NCBI RefSeq assembly: GCF_016918935.1
Contig: NZ_JAFFOB010000008.1
Location: 1-64,000 of the forward strand
Source of the DNA: Roseitranquillus sediminis
Lineage (GTDB): Bacteria; Pseudomonadota; Alphaproteobacteria; Rhodobacterales; Rhodobacteraceae
Length of the DNA: 64,000 nt
Direction of reading: 5' to 3'
Shown here: piece by piece, positions 17,624 through 25,937 of the stretch
How the letters are laid out: each line of letters begins with the position of its first letter
How positions within the stretch are numbered: position 1 is the first letter of the stretch
The notes under the pieces: generated by a model
Databases searched by the model: none
Told to the model about the DNA's origin: nothing
What the model saw: the letters and a program-made list of their open reading frames with translations, nothing else
Made by a program: the position numbers and the translations under genes

Positions 17624-17827
17624 TCAGGCGAAGCCCGACCGCTCGGGAAAGCCCATCCGCTTGAGCAGACGGACGACCGGGCAGAAGCCGGTGAAGCTGG
17701 CCTGGACCAGGTGCGCCCCCATCAGGCCGGTCAGCCAGAACCAGCCGGGCGCGACGAATATGCCGAGCAGCAGGCCCACGAGGACGACGATGCCCGAGAC
17801 GAGCAGGATGGTACGTTCGAGACTCAC
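17624..17827 (-). CDS. DUF2892 (YgaP-like) small inner-membrane protein
   Basis: 67 aa from GTG 17827, chosen because an AGGGGGA ribosome site lies about 9 bp upstream; an ATG at 17866 would add 13 residues unlike the family. Two transmembrane helices (TILLVSGIVVLVGLLLGIF and GWFWLTGLMGAHLVQASFTG) followed by FCPVVRLLKRMGF, where the FCP motif and length are typical of DUF2892 proteins, often linked to rhodanese/sulfur genes. Stands alone, convergent with the HEPN-like gene. Confidence 0.8.
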   Translation of the reverse strand: MSLERTILLVSGIVVLVGLLLGIFVAPGWFWLTGLMGAHLVQASFTGFCPVVRLLKRMGFPERSGFA

Positions 17828-18386
17828 TTGGATCACTCCCCCTGTCAGATGACGTTCGCTCATCATAGCCGATTCCCGGACCGTCGCCTTGATCTGGATC
17901 GTGCGGAGCAGGCCGCTTTCGGGTGCGGTGTGGCGCGACGCGCATGGCGTGCATCGGGCTGAGTGAGGTCACGACTGAGGTTGTCGAGCCGTCCGGCCGG
18001 AGAGGCCGGGGAAGAGCTCGAGGCGAGTCTTCGCAACGTCCATCAAGGAAAGCCCACGAGAAATACAAAGCCCCCCAAGGCACTCGATCCACGCCACCTG
18101 TCCCGCGCCGGCTGCGCGCCGGAAAGGTCCGGCGACGCCCAATGCACCAGAGCTGGTGCGCGGGACCTGCCCGGATACGCGGCCGCGACTTCGCGCTCGG
18201 GGTCCGCCGCGGGCGCCGTCGCGCAACCCGCTCGGGAGCGGTCCGATGAGCGAACCGGAGACGGGACGTGCTCGCGGTTCAGCCAACTGCTGTCAGGAGC
18301 AGCGAGGCCTGACTTGACCCCCTCGATCGGATGGGGGCCGATTGCAGTTCGTACTGGCAAGTCGGAAGGCCGGCGGCCAGCGCAGC
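17828..18386. other. 559-bp region without a supported gene
   Basis: No frame shows known motifs or a ribosome site. A CCCCC...GGGGG inverted repeat near 18316-18335 lies 52-71 bp past the stop of the D-2-hydroxyacid dehydrogenase and could be a transcription stop or a remnant of a mobile-element end. This is the left boundary between polysaccharide/secretion genes and the catabolic block. Confidence 0.4.
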
Positions 18387-19370
18387 TTATCGTACTGGTG
18401 CATCCAGCACTTCGGGATTGATGACGTTGATGGGGTCGCCACGCTCGAAGGCGATGATCTGATCGTAGATGTCGTGGAAATGCACGTCGAGTTCCTCGGC
18501 GGTGACGTAGCCGATATGCGGCGTCGGGATGACGCGGGGATGCGAGACGATCGGGTCGTCGGGGTCGGTCACCGGCTCGGCGTCGAAGACATCGAGTGCG
18601 GCGGTGCCGGGCCGGCCGGCGTCGAGCGCGGCAAGCAGGGCGCCCGGCGCGATGAGGCCCGCGCGGGAGGTGTTCACCAGGATGGCGTCTGGCCGCATCG
18701 CCATCAGGTCTTCGCGGGTGACGATGCCTTGGGTCGCGGGCTTGTGCCGCAGGTGCAGGCTGATCGCGTCGCAACCTGAGAAGAATGCCTCGCGGCTGTC
18801 TGCGACAGGCTCCCCATCGGCGCGGGCGCGGGCGCGGCCTTCTTCGGAACTCCACCAGACGACGTTCATGCCGAAGGCCCGCGCGTAACCGGCGACAGCG
18901 CGGCCGATGCGGCCGTAGCCGTAGAGGCCAAGCGTGCGGCCGTGCAGGGTGCGGCCCACGCCGGCTTGCCAGCGCCCGGCGCGAACCGACGCGATCTGAT
19001 CGGGGAGCTGCCGCGCCGCCGTGAGGAGGAGGGCGAACGTCAGCTCGGCTGCGGCGACGCAGTGCGAGTCCATGTGCAGGTCGGAGCAGAGCAGGATCCG
19101 CCGGCGGGTCAGGGCGGGGACATCGATGTGGGGATAGACGCTGCGCTGGCTGACCAGCCTGAGCCTCGGCAGGCGGTCGACCAGGCTCTCCGTCACGCGC
19201 GTGCGCTCGCGGATCAGGACCAGCGCCTCGGCATCGGCGATGCGCCGGGCGAGCTCGTCTTCGTCGCGCGGCCGGTCGGTCCAGACGGTGACCTCGTGAC
19301 CGTCGAGCTTGGCGAAGCTCGGCAGCGTTCGAAGGGTGTCGAAGTAGTCGTCAAGAATGTGAATCCGCAT
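18387..19370 (-). CDS. D-isomer-specific 2-hydroxyacid dehydrogenase
   Basis: 327 aa from ATG 19370, preceded by GGAGGCG. NAD-binding motif LGLYGYGRIGRAVAGYARAF near residue 150; catalytic Arg in VNTSRAGLI, Glu in VFDAEPVTD and His in PTPHIGYV complete the R-E-H triad of the family. It interconverts a 2-oxo acid and a D-2-hydroxy acid with NAD(P)H. Length is at the usual 310-340 range. A paralogue sits at 48922. It diverges from the lyase/Tct operon across a 123-bp region that contains a candidate GntR operator. Substrate unknown. Confidence 0.9.
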   Translation of the reverse strand: MRIHILDDYFDTLRTLPSFAKLDGHEVTVWTDRPRDEDELARRIADAEALVLIRERTRVTESLVDRLPRLRLVSQRSVYPHIDVPALTRRRILLCSDLHMDSHCVAAAELTFALLLTAARQLPDQIASVRAGRWQAGVGRTLHGRTLGLYGYGRIGRAVAGYARAFGMNVVWWSSEEGRARARADGEPVADSREAFFSGCDAISLHLRHKPATQGIVTREDLMAMRPDAILVNTSRAGLIAPGALLAALDAGRPGTAALDVFDAEPVTDPDDPIVSHPRVIPTPHIGYVTAEELDVHFHDIYDQIIAFERGDPINVINPEVLDAPVR

Positions 19371-19432
19371 TCGGCGCCTCCCGTGGATGTCGGACGAACG
19401 ATGATCGACGACATCGTCGCCCGCTTTGATGC

Positions 19433-19451
19433 CAACTGTAGAGTGTTGACA
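19433..19451. promoter_or_regulatory. candidate GntR operator (TGTTGACA with upstream CAACTGTA)
   Basis: TGTTGACA at 19444-19451, preceded by CAACTGTAGAG. The same TGT-NN-ACA core recurs upstream of five other gene pairs in this window, and CAACTGTAGA is shared with the complement of the 33597 site. It lies between divergent genes, 42 bp before the lyase start, and overlaps a possible -35 TTGACA. Confidence 0.6.
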
Positions 19452-19493
19452 ACCCACGTGCCAACTGGTTCTTGCTGAAAGAAAGGGGGACCC

Positions 19494-20366
19494 ATGCGCC
19501 AGACGACAAAGCTCAAGCAGTTGATGCAGCGCCGCGATGCGGTGATCGTTCCCGGAGTCGCGAACGCGATGTTCGCGCGCATCGTCGAGCGGCAGGGCTT
19601 TGAGGCCGTCTATGTCACCGGGGCCGGAGTCGCGAACATGCATCTCGGCGCTCCGGACATCGGACTGACGACGGTCACCGAACTCGGCGAGATCACGGCG
19701 GCGATCAGCGACGCGACGCCGCTGCCACTGATCGTCGACGGCGACACCGGGTTTGGCAACGCGCTCAACGTCGTCCGTACCGTCCGGCTGCTGGAGCGGG
19801 CAGGGGCGTCGGGTATCCAGCTCGAGGACCAGGTGTTCCCCAAGCGCTGCGGCCACTTCGCTGGCAAGGAGGTGATCCCGGCCTCGGAGATGGTGCAGAA
19901 GATCAAGGCCGCGGTCGACGCGCGTCAGGACGGCGACCTGCAGATCATCGCGCGCACCGACGCGCGCGCCGTGGACGGGTTCGAGGCCGCCATCGAACGG
20001 GCCGAGGCATTCGTCGAGGCGGGCGCCGACGTCACCTTCGTGGAGGCGCCGCTCGACGAGGACGAGCTCGCGGCAATCCCGCGCCGCCTCCCGGTGCCGC
20101 AGCTGGCCAACATGGTGCATGGCGGCCGGACGCCCGATCCCGGTCCGGGCCGGCTGCGCGAGATGGGTTTCTCCGTTGCGCTCTACGCGAACGCGGTGCT
20201 GCAGGCGACGATCCGCGGCGCGAACGAGGTTCTGACGCATCTGCGGGAGACCGGGAGCCTGGCAGGCGGGGAACACCTGCTCGCCGGATTCGAGGAGCGG
20301 CAGACTACCGTGGACAAGGAGCGGTGGGACGCGCTGGATGAGCGCTATCGGAAAAGCGGCGACTGA
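19494..20366 (+). CDS. isocitrate lyase/PEP mutase family carbon-carbon lyase
   Basis: 290 aa; ribosome site GAAAGGGGG before ATG 19494. Family signatures: VVPGV-like start (VIVPGVANAMFARIVERQGF), metal-binding IVDGDTGFGNALNVVRTV, GIQLEDQVFPKRCGHFAGKE containing the catalytic KRCGH, and IIARTDARAVDGFEAAIERA. The KRCGH cysteine marks true lyases (2-methylisocitrate, 2,3-dimethylmalate or oxaloacetate cleavage) rather than PEP mutases. Expected reaction: Mg-dependent cleavage of a 2-hydroxy or branched polycarboxylate to pyruvate or glyoxylate plus a second acid. First gene of an operon with TctCBA (35 bp to the next gene). The exact substrate cannot be assigned. Confidence 0.9.
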   Translation: MRQTTKLKQLMQRRDAVIVPGVANAMFARIVERQGFEAVYVTGAGVANMHLGAPDIGLTTVTELGEITAAISDATPLPLIVDGDTGFGNALNVVRTVRLLERAGASGIQLEDQVFPKRCGHFAGKEVIPASEMVQKIKAAVDARQDGDLQIIARTDARAVDGFEAAIERAEAFVEAGADVTFVEAPLDEDELAAIPRRLPVPQLANMVHGGRTPDPGPGRLREMGFSVALYANAVLQATIRGANEVLTHLRETGSLAGGEHLLAGFEERQTTVDKERWDALDERYRKSGD

Positions 20367-20401
20367 GCCGTCAAAAAGAAGCGCGACAAAGGGAGGAAGA
20401 C

Positions 20402-21355
20402 ATGAAGACCATGACGATCAAGGCTGTCACGGCGGCGACTGCGTTGTTCGGCGCCGTCGCGGGGGCGCAGGCGCAGGACACGAACTATCCCCAGCAGCCC
20501 GTGACCTGGGTGATCCCGTTCGGCGCCGGCGGCGGGACCGACCAGCTGGCGCGGCTGCTTGCCGCCGAGGCGGACAGGATCTTCGGCGAGCGCGTGACGG
20601 TCGAGAACCACGCCGGTGCCGGCGGCGTCGCGGGATGGGAGTACGTCCTGGACCAGCCGGCGGACGGCTACACCATCTTCAACGCCTCGCCGACGCCGAT
20701 CATCACGCTGGTCAGCGAGGAAAACCCGCCGATCGAGCCCACCGACATCTCGATCGTCGGCTACCTCTCCAGCTACTCGGCGCTGCTGATTGGCGGCGAA
20801 GAGGCGTTTCCCGACTGGGAGAGCTTCAAGCAGGCGGCCGAGGACCGCGCGATCACCGTCGGCGGGACGAACTCGACCCTGCTCGGCATCGCGAACCTGA
20901 TGGACCAGGCGGGGGTCGAGGTCGTCTTCGTGCCCTACACTTCCACCGGCGAGGCGGTGACCGATTACCTCGGCGGGCACATCGACACGGTGGCCACGAC
21001 TGAATCCACCGCGGTGACCATCGTGCCGGAGAACGGCCGGGTGATCGTCAACAGCTCGAGCCGGCCGCTGCTGCCCGAGATCGAGGAGCAGCTCGGCGGT
21101 GACGTGGTCGATGCGAAGGATCTCGGGTTCGACGGCATCTCGTTCCCGCGCTGGGTCGGCGTCCATCCCGACACGCCCGAGGAGGTCAAGGCTCGGGTGG
21201 CCGAGCTGGTCGGCGAGGTCGCCCAGGATCCGGCGGTGAAGGAAGCCTTCGCCACGGCGGGCTCTCCCATCGACTATGTCGGCCGCGAGGAGGCGGCCCA
21301 GGACTACGAGGGCCTGGTCGAGCGCATGCGGTCGGCGGTCGGCCTGCTTCAGTGA
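20402..21355 (+). CDS. tctC: tripartite tricarboxylate transporter substrate-binding protein TctC
   Basis: 317 aa with a signal peptide ending AGAQAQD, ribosome site GGGAGGA. Typical TctC/Bug fold features: YPQQPVTWVIPFGAGGGTDQ near the mature N-terminus, VENHAGAGGVAGWEYV, and the conserved DGYTIFNASPTP. Periplasmic receptor delivering a carboxylate to TctAB. Follows a lyase gene and precedes tctB and tctA in one operon. Bug proteins bind many di/tricarboxylates and aromatics, so ligand identity is open. Confidence 0.92.
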   Translation: MKTMTIKAVTAATALFGAVAGAQAQDTNYPQQPVTWVIPFGAGGGTDQLARLLAAEADRIFGERVTVENHAGAGGVAGWEYVLDQPADGYTIFNASPTPIITLVSEENPPIEPTDISIVGYLSSYSALLIGGEEAFPDWESFKQAAEDRAITVGGTNSTLLGIANLMDQAGVEVVFVPYTSTGEAVTDYLGGHIDTVATTESTAVTIVPENGRVIVNSSSRPLLPEIEEQLGGDVVDAKDLGFDGISFPRWVGVHPDTPEEVKARVAELVGEVAQDPAVKEAFATAGSPIDYVGREEAAQDYEGLVERMRSAVGLLQ

Positions 21356-21404
21356 AGCAAAGGGGCACGCCGCCCGTGGCGTGCCCGCATCCGCAGGTGC
21401 CGAC

Positions 21405-21878
21405 ATGACGGACTTTCGCCGCTCCAACAGGTTCGTGGGCCTGGTCCTGCTGATCGGGGCCTGTCTTCTCTTCGCCTACATCTGGCTCAGCCCGTGGGCC
21501 CACCGCGAGATGCGTGACGGTTTCACCCTCGGGTTTTTTCCCCTGATCGGTGCCGGAGCGATGGTCCTCTGTGCGGCGGTGATGCTCTTCGACCCGCTCC
21601 GTCGGGAGGTGCCCGACGGGCTGGCCGGCGCCGAATGGTCCGATGCGGTGCTGGCGCTGGCGATGCTGGCAGGCATCGCGGCCTACGCCGTGGCGATGCA
21701 GGCCGTGGGCTTTCTCGAGGCGACGCCGATCTTCACCATCCTCTACATGTTGTGGATGGGTTTCCGGCCGGTCCGGTCGGCGGTGCTGCTCGGCGTGCTG
21801 ATCCCCATCGGCACCTTCGCGCTCTTCACCATTCTCGGCGTGTCGCTGCCGCTGGGGCCGCTGTCCTCGCTGCTGTGA
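21405..21878 (+). CDS. tctB: tripartite tricarboxylate transporter small membrane subunit TctB
   Basis: 157 aa from ATG 21405, in frame with a longer reading frame that has no supporting start. Four hydrophobic helices: FVGLVLLIGACLLFAYIWL, LGFFPLIGAGAMVLCAAVML, DAVLALAMLAGIAAYAVAM, and a C-terminal VLLGVLIPIGTFALFTILG. Length and topology match the poorly conserved TctB subunit. Located between tctC and tctA. Confidence 0.9.
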   Translation: MTDFRRSNRFVGLVLLIGACLLFAYIWLSPWAHREMRDGFTLGFFPLIGAGAMVLCAAVMLFDPLRREVPDGLAGAEWSDAVLALAMLAGIAAYAVAMQAVGFLEATPIFTILYMLWMGFRPVRSAVLLGVLIPIGTFALFTILGVSLPLGPLSSLL

Positions 21879-21912
21879 CGCCGCTGATGATCACAACCTG
21901 CAGAGGCTGCAC

Positions 21913-23460
21913 ATGAACACGGACGCTCTCTACGAGGCGCTGTCACTGGTCTTCACGTTCAAGACCATCATGTGGCTGGTGATCGGCGTGGCCCTGGGCG
22001 TCGGGTTGGGTGCGATCCCGGGGCTGACGGCGTCGACCGGCATCGCGCTGGTGCTGCCGCTCAGCTTCATGCTGGACATCACCGGCAGCCTCGGCCTGCT
22101 GATCGGGCTCTACAAGGGCGCGGTCTTCGGCGGGTCGATCTCCGCCATCAGCTTCGCGACGCCCGGCTCTCCCGACAGCGCCGCGACGGTGTTCGACGGC
22201 TACCGGATGACCAAGGAAGGCAAGGGGCGCAAGGCGATCCTGATGGCGCTCTACTCGTCGGTCACGGGCGACGCGGCGAGCGACATCGTGGTGATCCTGG
22301 TGGCGCCGACGATCGCGCTCCTGGCGCTGCAGTTCGGCCCGACCGAGCGGCTGTGGCTGATGGTCCTGGCCATCGCGCTCCTGGGCGCGCTCAGCGGCCG
22401 GCATCTGGCCAAGGGGCTGTTCAGCGCGGCGATCGGGCTCTTCCTCGGCACCATCGGGGCCGATCCCGTCAGCAGCGTGGCGCGCAACACGTTCGGGCAG
22501 GACTGGCTGCGCGACGGTATCCACCTGGTGCCGCTGGTGATCGGCGTCTTCGCGATGAGCCAGATGCTGGAGCAGGGACTGGAGCTGCTGCGACGCACGC
22601 GCGCGGTGCGCGAGGCGACGATGAAGCTGGGCGACCTCTTCGGGCGGAACACCGAGGGGCTGACGTTCCGAGAGTACTTGAGCGCCTGGCGCGAGATGGG
22701 CATCGGCATCGGCGTCGGCACGTTCGTGGGCATCCTGCCGGGGCTCGGCGCGACGGTGGCGGCATTCCTCTCCTTCGGCATCGCCAAGCAGCTCTTTCCG
22801 AAGAAGCGGATCGGCGAGGGGTCGATCTACGGCATCGCGGCGGCGGAAGCGGGCAACAACGCCACGGTGGGTCCGACCCTGGTGCCGCTGCTGGCCTTCG
22901 GCATCCCCGGCAGTGCCACGGCGGCGCTGATCGGGGCCGCGCTGATGCTGCAGGGCATCACGCCGTCGCCGCGGATGTTCCAGATGTATCCCGAGGTGAT
23001 CTACGCGCTGTTCATCATCCTGATCCTGGGCAACTTCTTCAATCTTGCGATCGGGCGAATGTTCGCGTTCTTCTACGCACGGCTGGGGCAGCTGCCAGGC
23101 GAGATCCTGGTGCCGACGATCATGGTGATGTCGGTGATCGGCGCCTATGCCGCGCGCAGCGACCCCTATGATGTGCTGATGATGCTGGGCCTGGCCTTCA
23201 TGGGCTTCGGCATGCGCAAGGTCGGCATGCCCGAGGCGCCGCTGATCATCACCTTCCTGATCGCGCCGCTCTTGGAGCAGAACCTGCGCCGGGCGCTGCT
23301 GATCACGCGCGGCGAGTGGAGCGACGCGCTCTTCGGCTCGCCCGTCGCGATCGGCCTCGCCGGCGCCGCGGCGCTGCTGCTGGTCGTGACGATGCGGGCC
23401 AACATCGGCGGCCGGCTGTCCAGGGTAGGGCGCCAGCAGGACGAACCGACCGGCGGCTGA
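21913..23460 (+). CDS. tctA: tripartite tricarboxylate transporter large permease TctA
   Basis: 515 aa, the usual TctA length. The two inverted-repeat signatures are visible: GVGLGAIPGLTASTGIALVL and GTFVGILPGLGATVAAFLSF, plus KGAVFGGSISAISFATPGSP and AAAEAGNNATVGPTLVPLLA followed by FGIPGSATAALIGAALML. Forms the sodium- or proton-coupled channel with TctB for the carboxylate captured by TctC. Last gene of the operon; a bidirectional hairpin follows. Confidence 0.95.
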   Translation: MNTDALYEALSLVFTFKTIMWLVIGVALGVGLGAIPGLTASTGIALVLPLSFMLDITGSLGLLIGLYKGAVFGGSISAISFATPGSPDSAATVFDGYRMTKEGKGRKAILMALYSSVTGDAASDIVVILVAPTIALLALQFGPTERLWLMVLAIALLGALSGRHLAKGLFSAAIGLFLGTIGADPVSSVARNTFGQDWLRDGIHLVPLVIGVFAMSQMLEQGLELLRRTRAVREATMKLGDLFGRNTEGLTFREYLSAWREMGIGIGVGTFVGILPGLGATVAAFLSFGIAKQLFPKKRIGEGSIYGIAAAEAGNNATVGPTLVPLLAFGIPGSATAALIGAALMLQGITPSPRMFQMYPEVIYALFIILILGNFFNLAIGRMFAFFYARLGQLPGEILVPTIMVMSVIGAYAARSDPYDVLMMLGLAFMGFGMRKVGMPEAPLIITFLIAPLLEQNLRRALLITRGEWSDALFGSPVAIGLAGAAALLLVVTMRANIGGRLSRVGRQQDEPTGG

Positions 23461-23479
23461 GCCCGCGGGGGAAGGGCGT

Positions 23480-23505
23480 GGGCCCGCCCGGTGCCGGGCG
23501 GACCC
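23480..23505. terminator. hairpin between convergent tctA and the GalD-like gene
   Basis: GGGCCCGCCCGG at 23480-23491 pairs with CCGGGCGGACCC (23494-23505) with one mismatch and a very short loop. It lies between two converging genes and can stop transcription from both sides, although there is no clear T tract. Confidence 0.6.
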
Positions 23506-23529
23506 GGACGAGGGGGGCGGGTGGAGCCG

Positions 23530-24627
23530 TCAGTTGCGCCAGATCGCGGCGGGAATGGTGGCGACGCCCTTTGCAAGCATCCGCGCCGTGCGGATGAGAC
23601 CTGCCGAGCGCAGGTCGAGGCCGGAATTGGTGATGCTTGCGTCAAGCTCGACATGGATGCCGCCGATCGGGTGCTCGATCGTCATCCGGACCGGGCCGTC
23701 GCCGAGGCCCGGCGGCGTCCGGGCGATGCCGTCGGCAACCGAGCCGGGCAGGACCGAGAGCGCGGCGAAGCATTGCGAGCCGGTCACGGCCATCGTCGGG
23801 TGCGTCTTCCACGGCATGAAGTAGCGCGCGGCGACGGCACCGCCGCGCTGCGGCTCGGCCACGATGCCGAACTTGGGGACGACCTTGTCGGAAACGTCGC
23901 CGAAGCCCATCATGCGCCCGGCCTCGCGCCGGATCGGCTCGAACCGCGCAAAGAGGTCCGCGTCGGCGTCGAGCTCCGCGCTCGGCTCGTGACCGGTGAC
24001 GCCGAGGTCCGTGGCGCGCGCCATCACCATCGGCATCGCCACGTCGATGCAGGTGACGTCGATGCCGCCGATCCTGTCGATGACGTTGCCGGTGGGCAGC
24101 AGCGCACCGGTGCGGGAGCCGACCGTGCCCTCGAAGCGCAGGACGACGGTCGCCGCGGTGCCGTTCACGCCGTCGATCGCCTCGTTGCCGTCATAGACGG
24201 GCAGGCCGTCCTCGATCCGGTGCGTCGCTTCGGCGTAGGCGCCCGTGTTGACGCAGCGGATGCGGGTTGTCGTTTCACCGTCCGGCGGCGAGATCAGCCC
24301 GAGCTCGACGGCCGCGGGACCTACGGCGGAGAGCATGTTGCCGCAGGTGGGGGCAAAGTCGACGACCTCCTTGTCGACCGCGACCTGGGCGAAGAAGTAG
24401 TCGACGTCGATACCCTCCTCCTGCGAGACGGACAGCATCGCCGTCTTCGTCGCGACCGGGGTGCCGCCGCCCAGCCCGTCGATGTTCTGCGGGTGCCCGG
24501 CGCCGATGATCGCGATGAGGACGCGGGCGAGTTCGTCCAGATCCTCCGGCACGTCGGAACGGCGCATGAACGGGCCGCGGGACGTGCCGCCGCGCATCAT
24601 CACGTAAGGGATCTCGGTTTGCCTCAT
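23530..24627 (-). CDS. PrpF-family isomerase, 4-oxalomesaconate tautomerase (GalD)-like
   Basis: 365 aa. Two-lobed diaminopimelate-epimerase-like fold of the PrpF/DUF453 family: N-terminal QTEIPYVMMRGGTSRGPF, DVDYFFAQVAVDKEVVDFAP then TCGNMLSAVGPAAVELGL, and second lobe GALLPTGNVIDRIGGIDVTC, VMARATDLGVTGHEPSAELD. The Cys of CGN is one catalytic base. Several stretches follow the GalD pattern (VTCID, DLGVTG.EP) more closely than that of 2-methylaconitate isomerase, so a tautomerase of an oxo-mesaconate or aconitate-like acid is likely. Downstream of and 9 bp from a second PrpF gene; the pair is divergent from the GntR regulator. Confidence 0.85.
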   Translation of the reverse strand: MRQTEIPYVMMRGGTSRGPFMRRSDVPEDLDELARVLIAIIGAGHPQNIDGLGGGTPVATKTAMLSVSQEEGIDVDYFFAQVAVDKEVVDFAPTCGNMLSAVGPAAVELGLISPPDGETTTRIRCVNTGAYAEATHRIEDGLPVYDGNEAIDGVNGTAATVVLRFEGTVGSRTGALLPTGNVIDRIGGIDVTCIDVAMPMVMARATDLGVTGHEPSAELDADADLFARFEPIRREAGRMMGFGDVSDKVVPKFGIVAEPQRGGAVAARYFMPWKTHPTMAVTGSQCFAALSVLPGSVADGIARTPPGLGDGPVRMTIEHPIGGIHVELDASITNSGLDLRSAGLIRTARMLAKGVATIPAAIWRN

Positions 24628-24636
24628 CGCAGCACC

Positions 24637-25779
24637 TCAGCTGGGGATCAGGACATGGCCCTCGAAGAGGCGCCGCGCGGTCCGGTAGACTGCGCCATGG
24701 ACGGCATAGGGGCCGTCGCCCCGGTCGACGACCTCGGCATCGACCTCGAGCGTGCCCGAAGGGTGGCCGATGCGTATGGCGCCGTCGCGCTGCCGCGCGA
24801 TGCGGTGGGGCAGGGTGCCCGGGGTCCGGACCGCGACGCCGAGGCAGAGGCCGCCGGTCAGCGGCACCGCGCGGTGCGGCTTGCCGATCGAGACCATGCG
24901 AACGCCGATGTCATGCGCATCGCCAGCGACGGTACGGCGGGACAGCGTCTGGTAGTCGACCGGGGCGCAGATCAGCGCGATCTTCGGGATGCTGGGGATG
25001 CGCGCCGCCTCGTCGGTATCCCTGGCGATGCCCATGGCGACGGAGGCCGCGCACCGGATCGCCTCGAGCTTTTCGGCGCAGTCGCGGTCGGCCTCCAGCG
25101 CCTCGGGGTGCTCGGTCCCGGTCTTTCCGACCGCGGCGGGCTCGAGGAAGACACAAGGGTTGGCGGCGTCGAGCATGGTGACGGTCACGGGCCCGACGCC
25201 GGGGACGTCGAGGGTGCTTTCGACCTCGCCGCCCGCGGGCAGCAGGTGGCCGGTTCCGGCGCCGCCCGGCGCCAGGAACTCGAGCCGGATCGACGCGCCG
25301 GTGCCCGCGACCCCGTCGAGCGCCTGGTCGCCCGAGACGGCGGCCTGGCCGTTCTCCATCGGGAAGCGCGACAGGATGATCCTGGAGGTGTTCGTATTAT
25401 GGATCCGCACCGCCGCCTCGTTCCCTTCGGGCCGAGGCGCGATACCCTCATCGACGGCGAAGGGACCCATTGCGGAGGACATGTTGCCGCAATTGCCGCT
25501 GGTATCGACGAGGTCGTTCTCCACACCGATCTGGAAGAAGCTGTAGTCGAGATCGGCGTCGTCCCGACTGGACGGGCCGACCACGCATACCTTGGAGAGC
25601 GACGAGATGCCGCCGCCCATGCCGTTCAGCTGCCGACCGTTGGGATCGGGCGAGCCCATTGCGGCGCGAAAGATCGCCGGCCATTCGGCCTGGTCGGCGG
25701 GCAGGTCCGTACTGCGGAACACCAGCGCCTTGGAGGTGCCGCCGCGCATGAATGTGCATGGAATGCGGATATAGCCCAT
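24637..25779 (-). CDS. PrpF-family cis-trans isomerase (2-methylaconitate isomerase-like)
   Basis: 380 aa from ATG 25779 (MGYIRIPCTFMRGGTSKALV); an in-frame extension to 25977 runs through the operator and GntR start and is rejected. Contains the PrpF hallmarks GRQLNGMGGGISSLSKV, DLDYSFFQIGVENDLVDTSG, NCGNMSSAMGPFAVDEGI, GHLLPAGGEV and a C-terminal GHPSGTLEVDAEVV. Members interconvert cis and trans isomers of aconitate or methylaconitate by proton transfer. First gene of a two-gene operon with the GalD-like paralogue. A TGTCAACA operator lies 72 bp upstream. Substrate assignment is family-level only. Confidence 0.88.
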   Translation of the reverse strand: MGYIRIPCTFMRGGTSKALVFRSTDLPADQAEWPAIFRAAMGSPDPNGRQLNGMGGGISSLSKVCVVGPSSRDDADLDYSFFQIGVENDLVDTSGNCGNMSSAMGPFAVDEGIAPRPEGNEAAVRIHNTNTSRIILSRFPMENGQAAVSGDQALDGVAGTGASIRLEFLAPGGAGTGHLLPAGGEVESTLDVPGVGPVTVTMLDAANPCVFLEPAAVGKTGTEHPEALEADRDCAEKLEAIRCAASVAMGIARDTDEAARIPSIPKIALICAPVDYQTLSRRTVAGDAHDIGVRMVSIGKPHRAVPLTGGLCLGVAVRTPGTLPHRIARQRDGAIRIGHPSGTLEVDAEVVDRGDGPYAVHGAVYRTARRLFEGHVLIPS

Positions 25780-25850
25780 GTTCGCTCCCGGCTGGACGGG
25801 CCGGGCAGGCCGGCCTCTTGTGTAGCGGGTCAACCACTCCGCCCGTCGAA

Positions 25851-25866
25851 TGTCAACAATCGACAA
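25851..25866. promoter_or_regulatory. candidate GntR operator (TGTCAACA, complement TGTTGACA)
   Basis: TGTCAACA at 25851-25858 followed by a half site CGACAA, in the 158-bp space between the prpF-like gene and the divergent GntR gene. Its complement shares TGTTGACATT with the 29435 site. Position suits autoregulation of the GntR gene as well as control of the isomerases. Confidence 0.6.
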
Positions 25867-25937
25867 CTTGAAGGTGCGCGGCTTGCGCCGGTGGGTTATA
25901 TGGAGGGCAAGAAGACAGTTTGCAGAAGGAGAACGCG

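Noticed and set aside
17969-18286. Small minus-strand gene in the 17.8-18.4 kb gap
   Set aside because: No ribosome site, no known motif, shadow-like composition.
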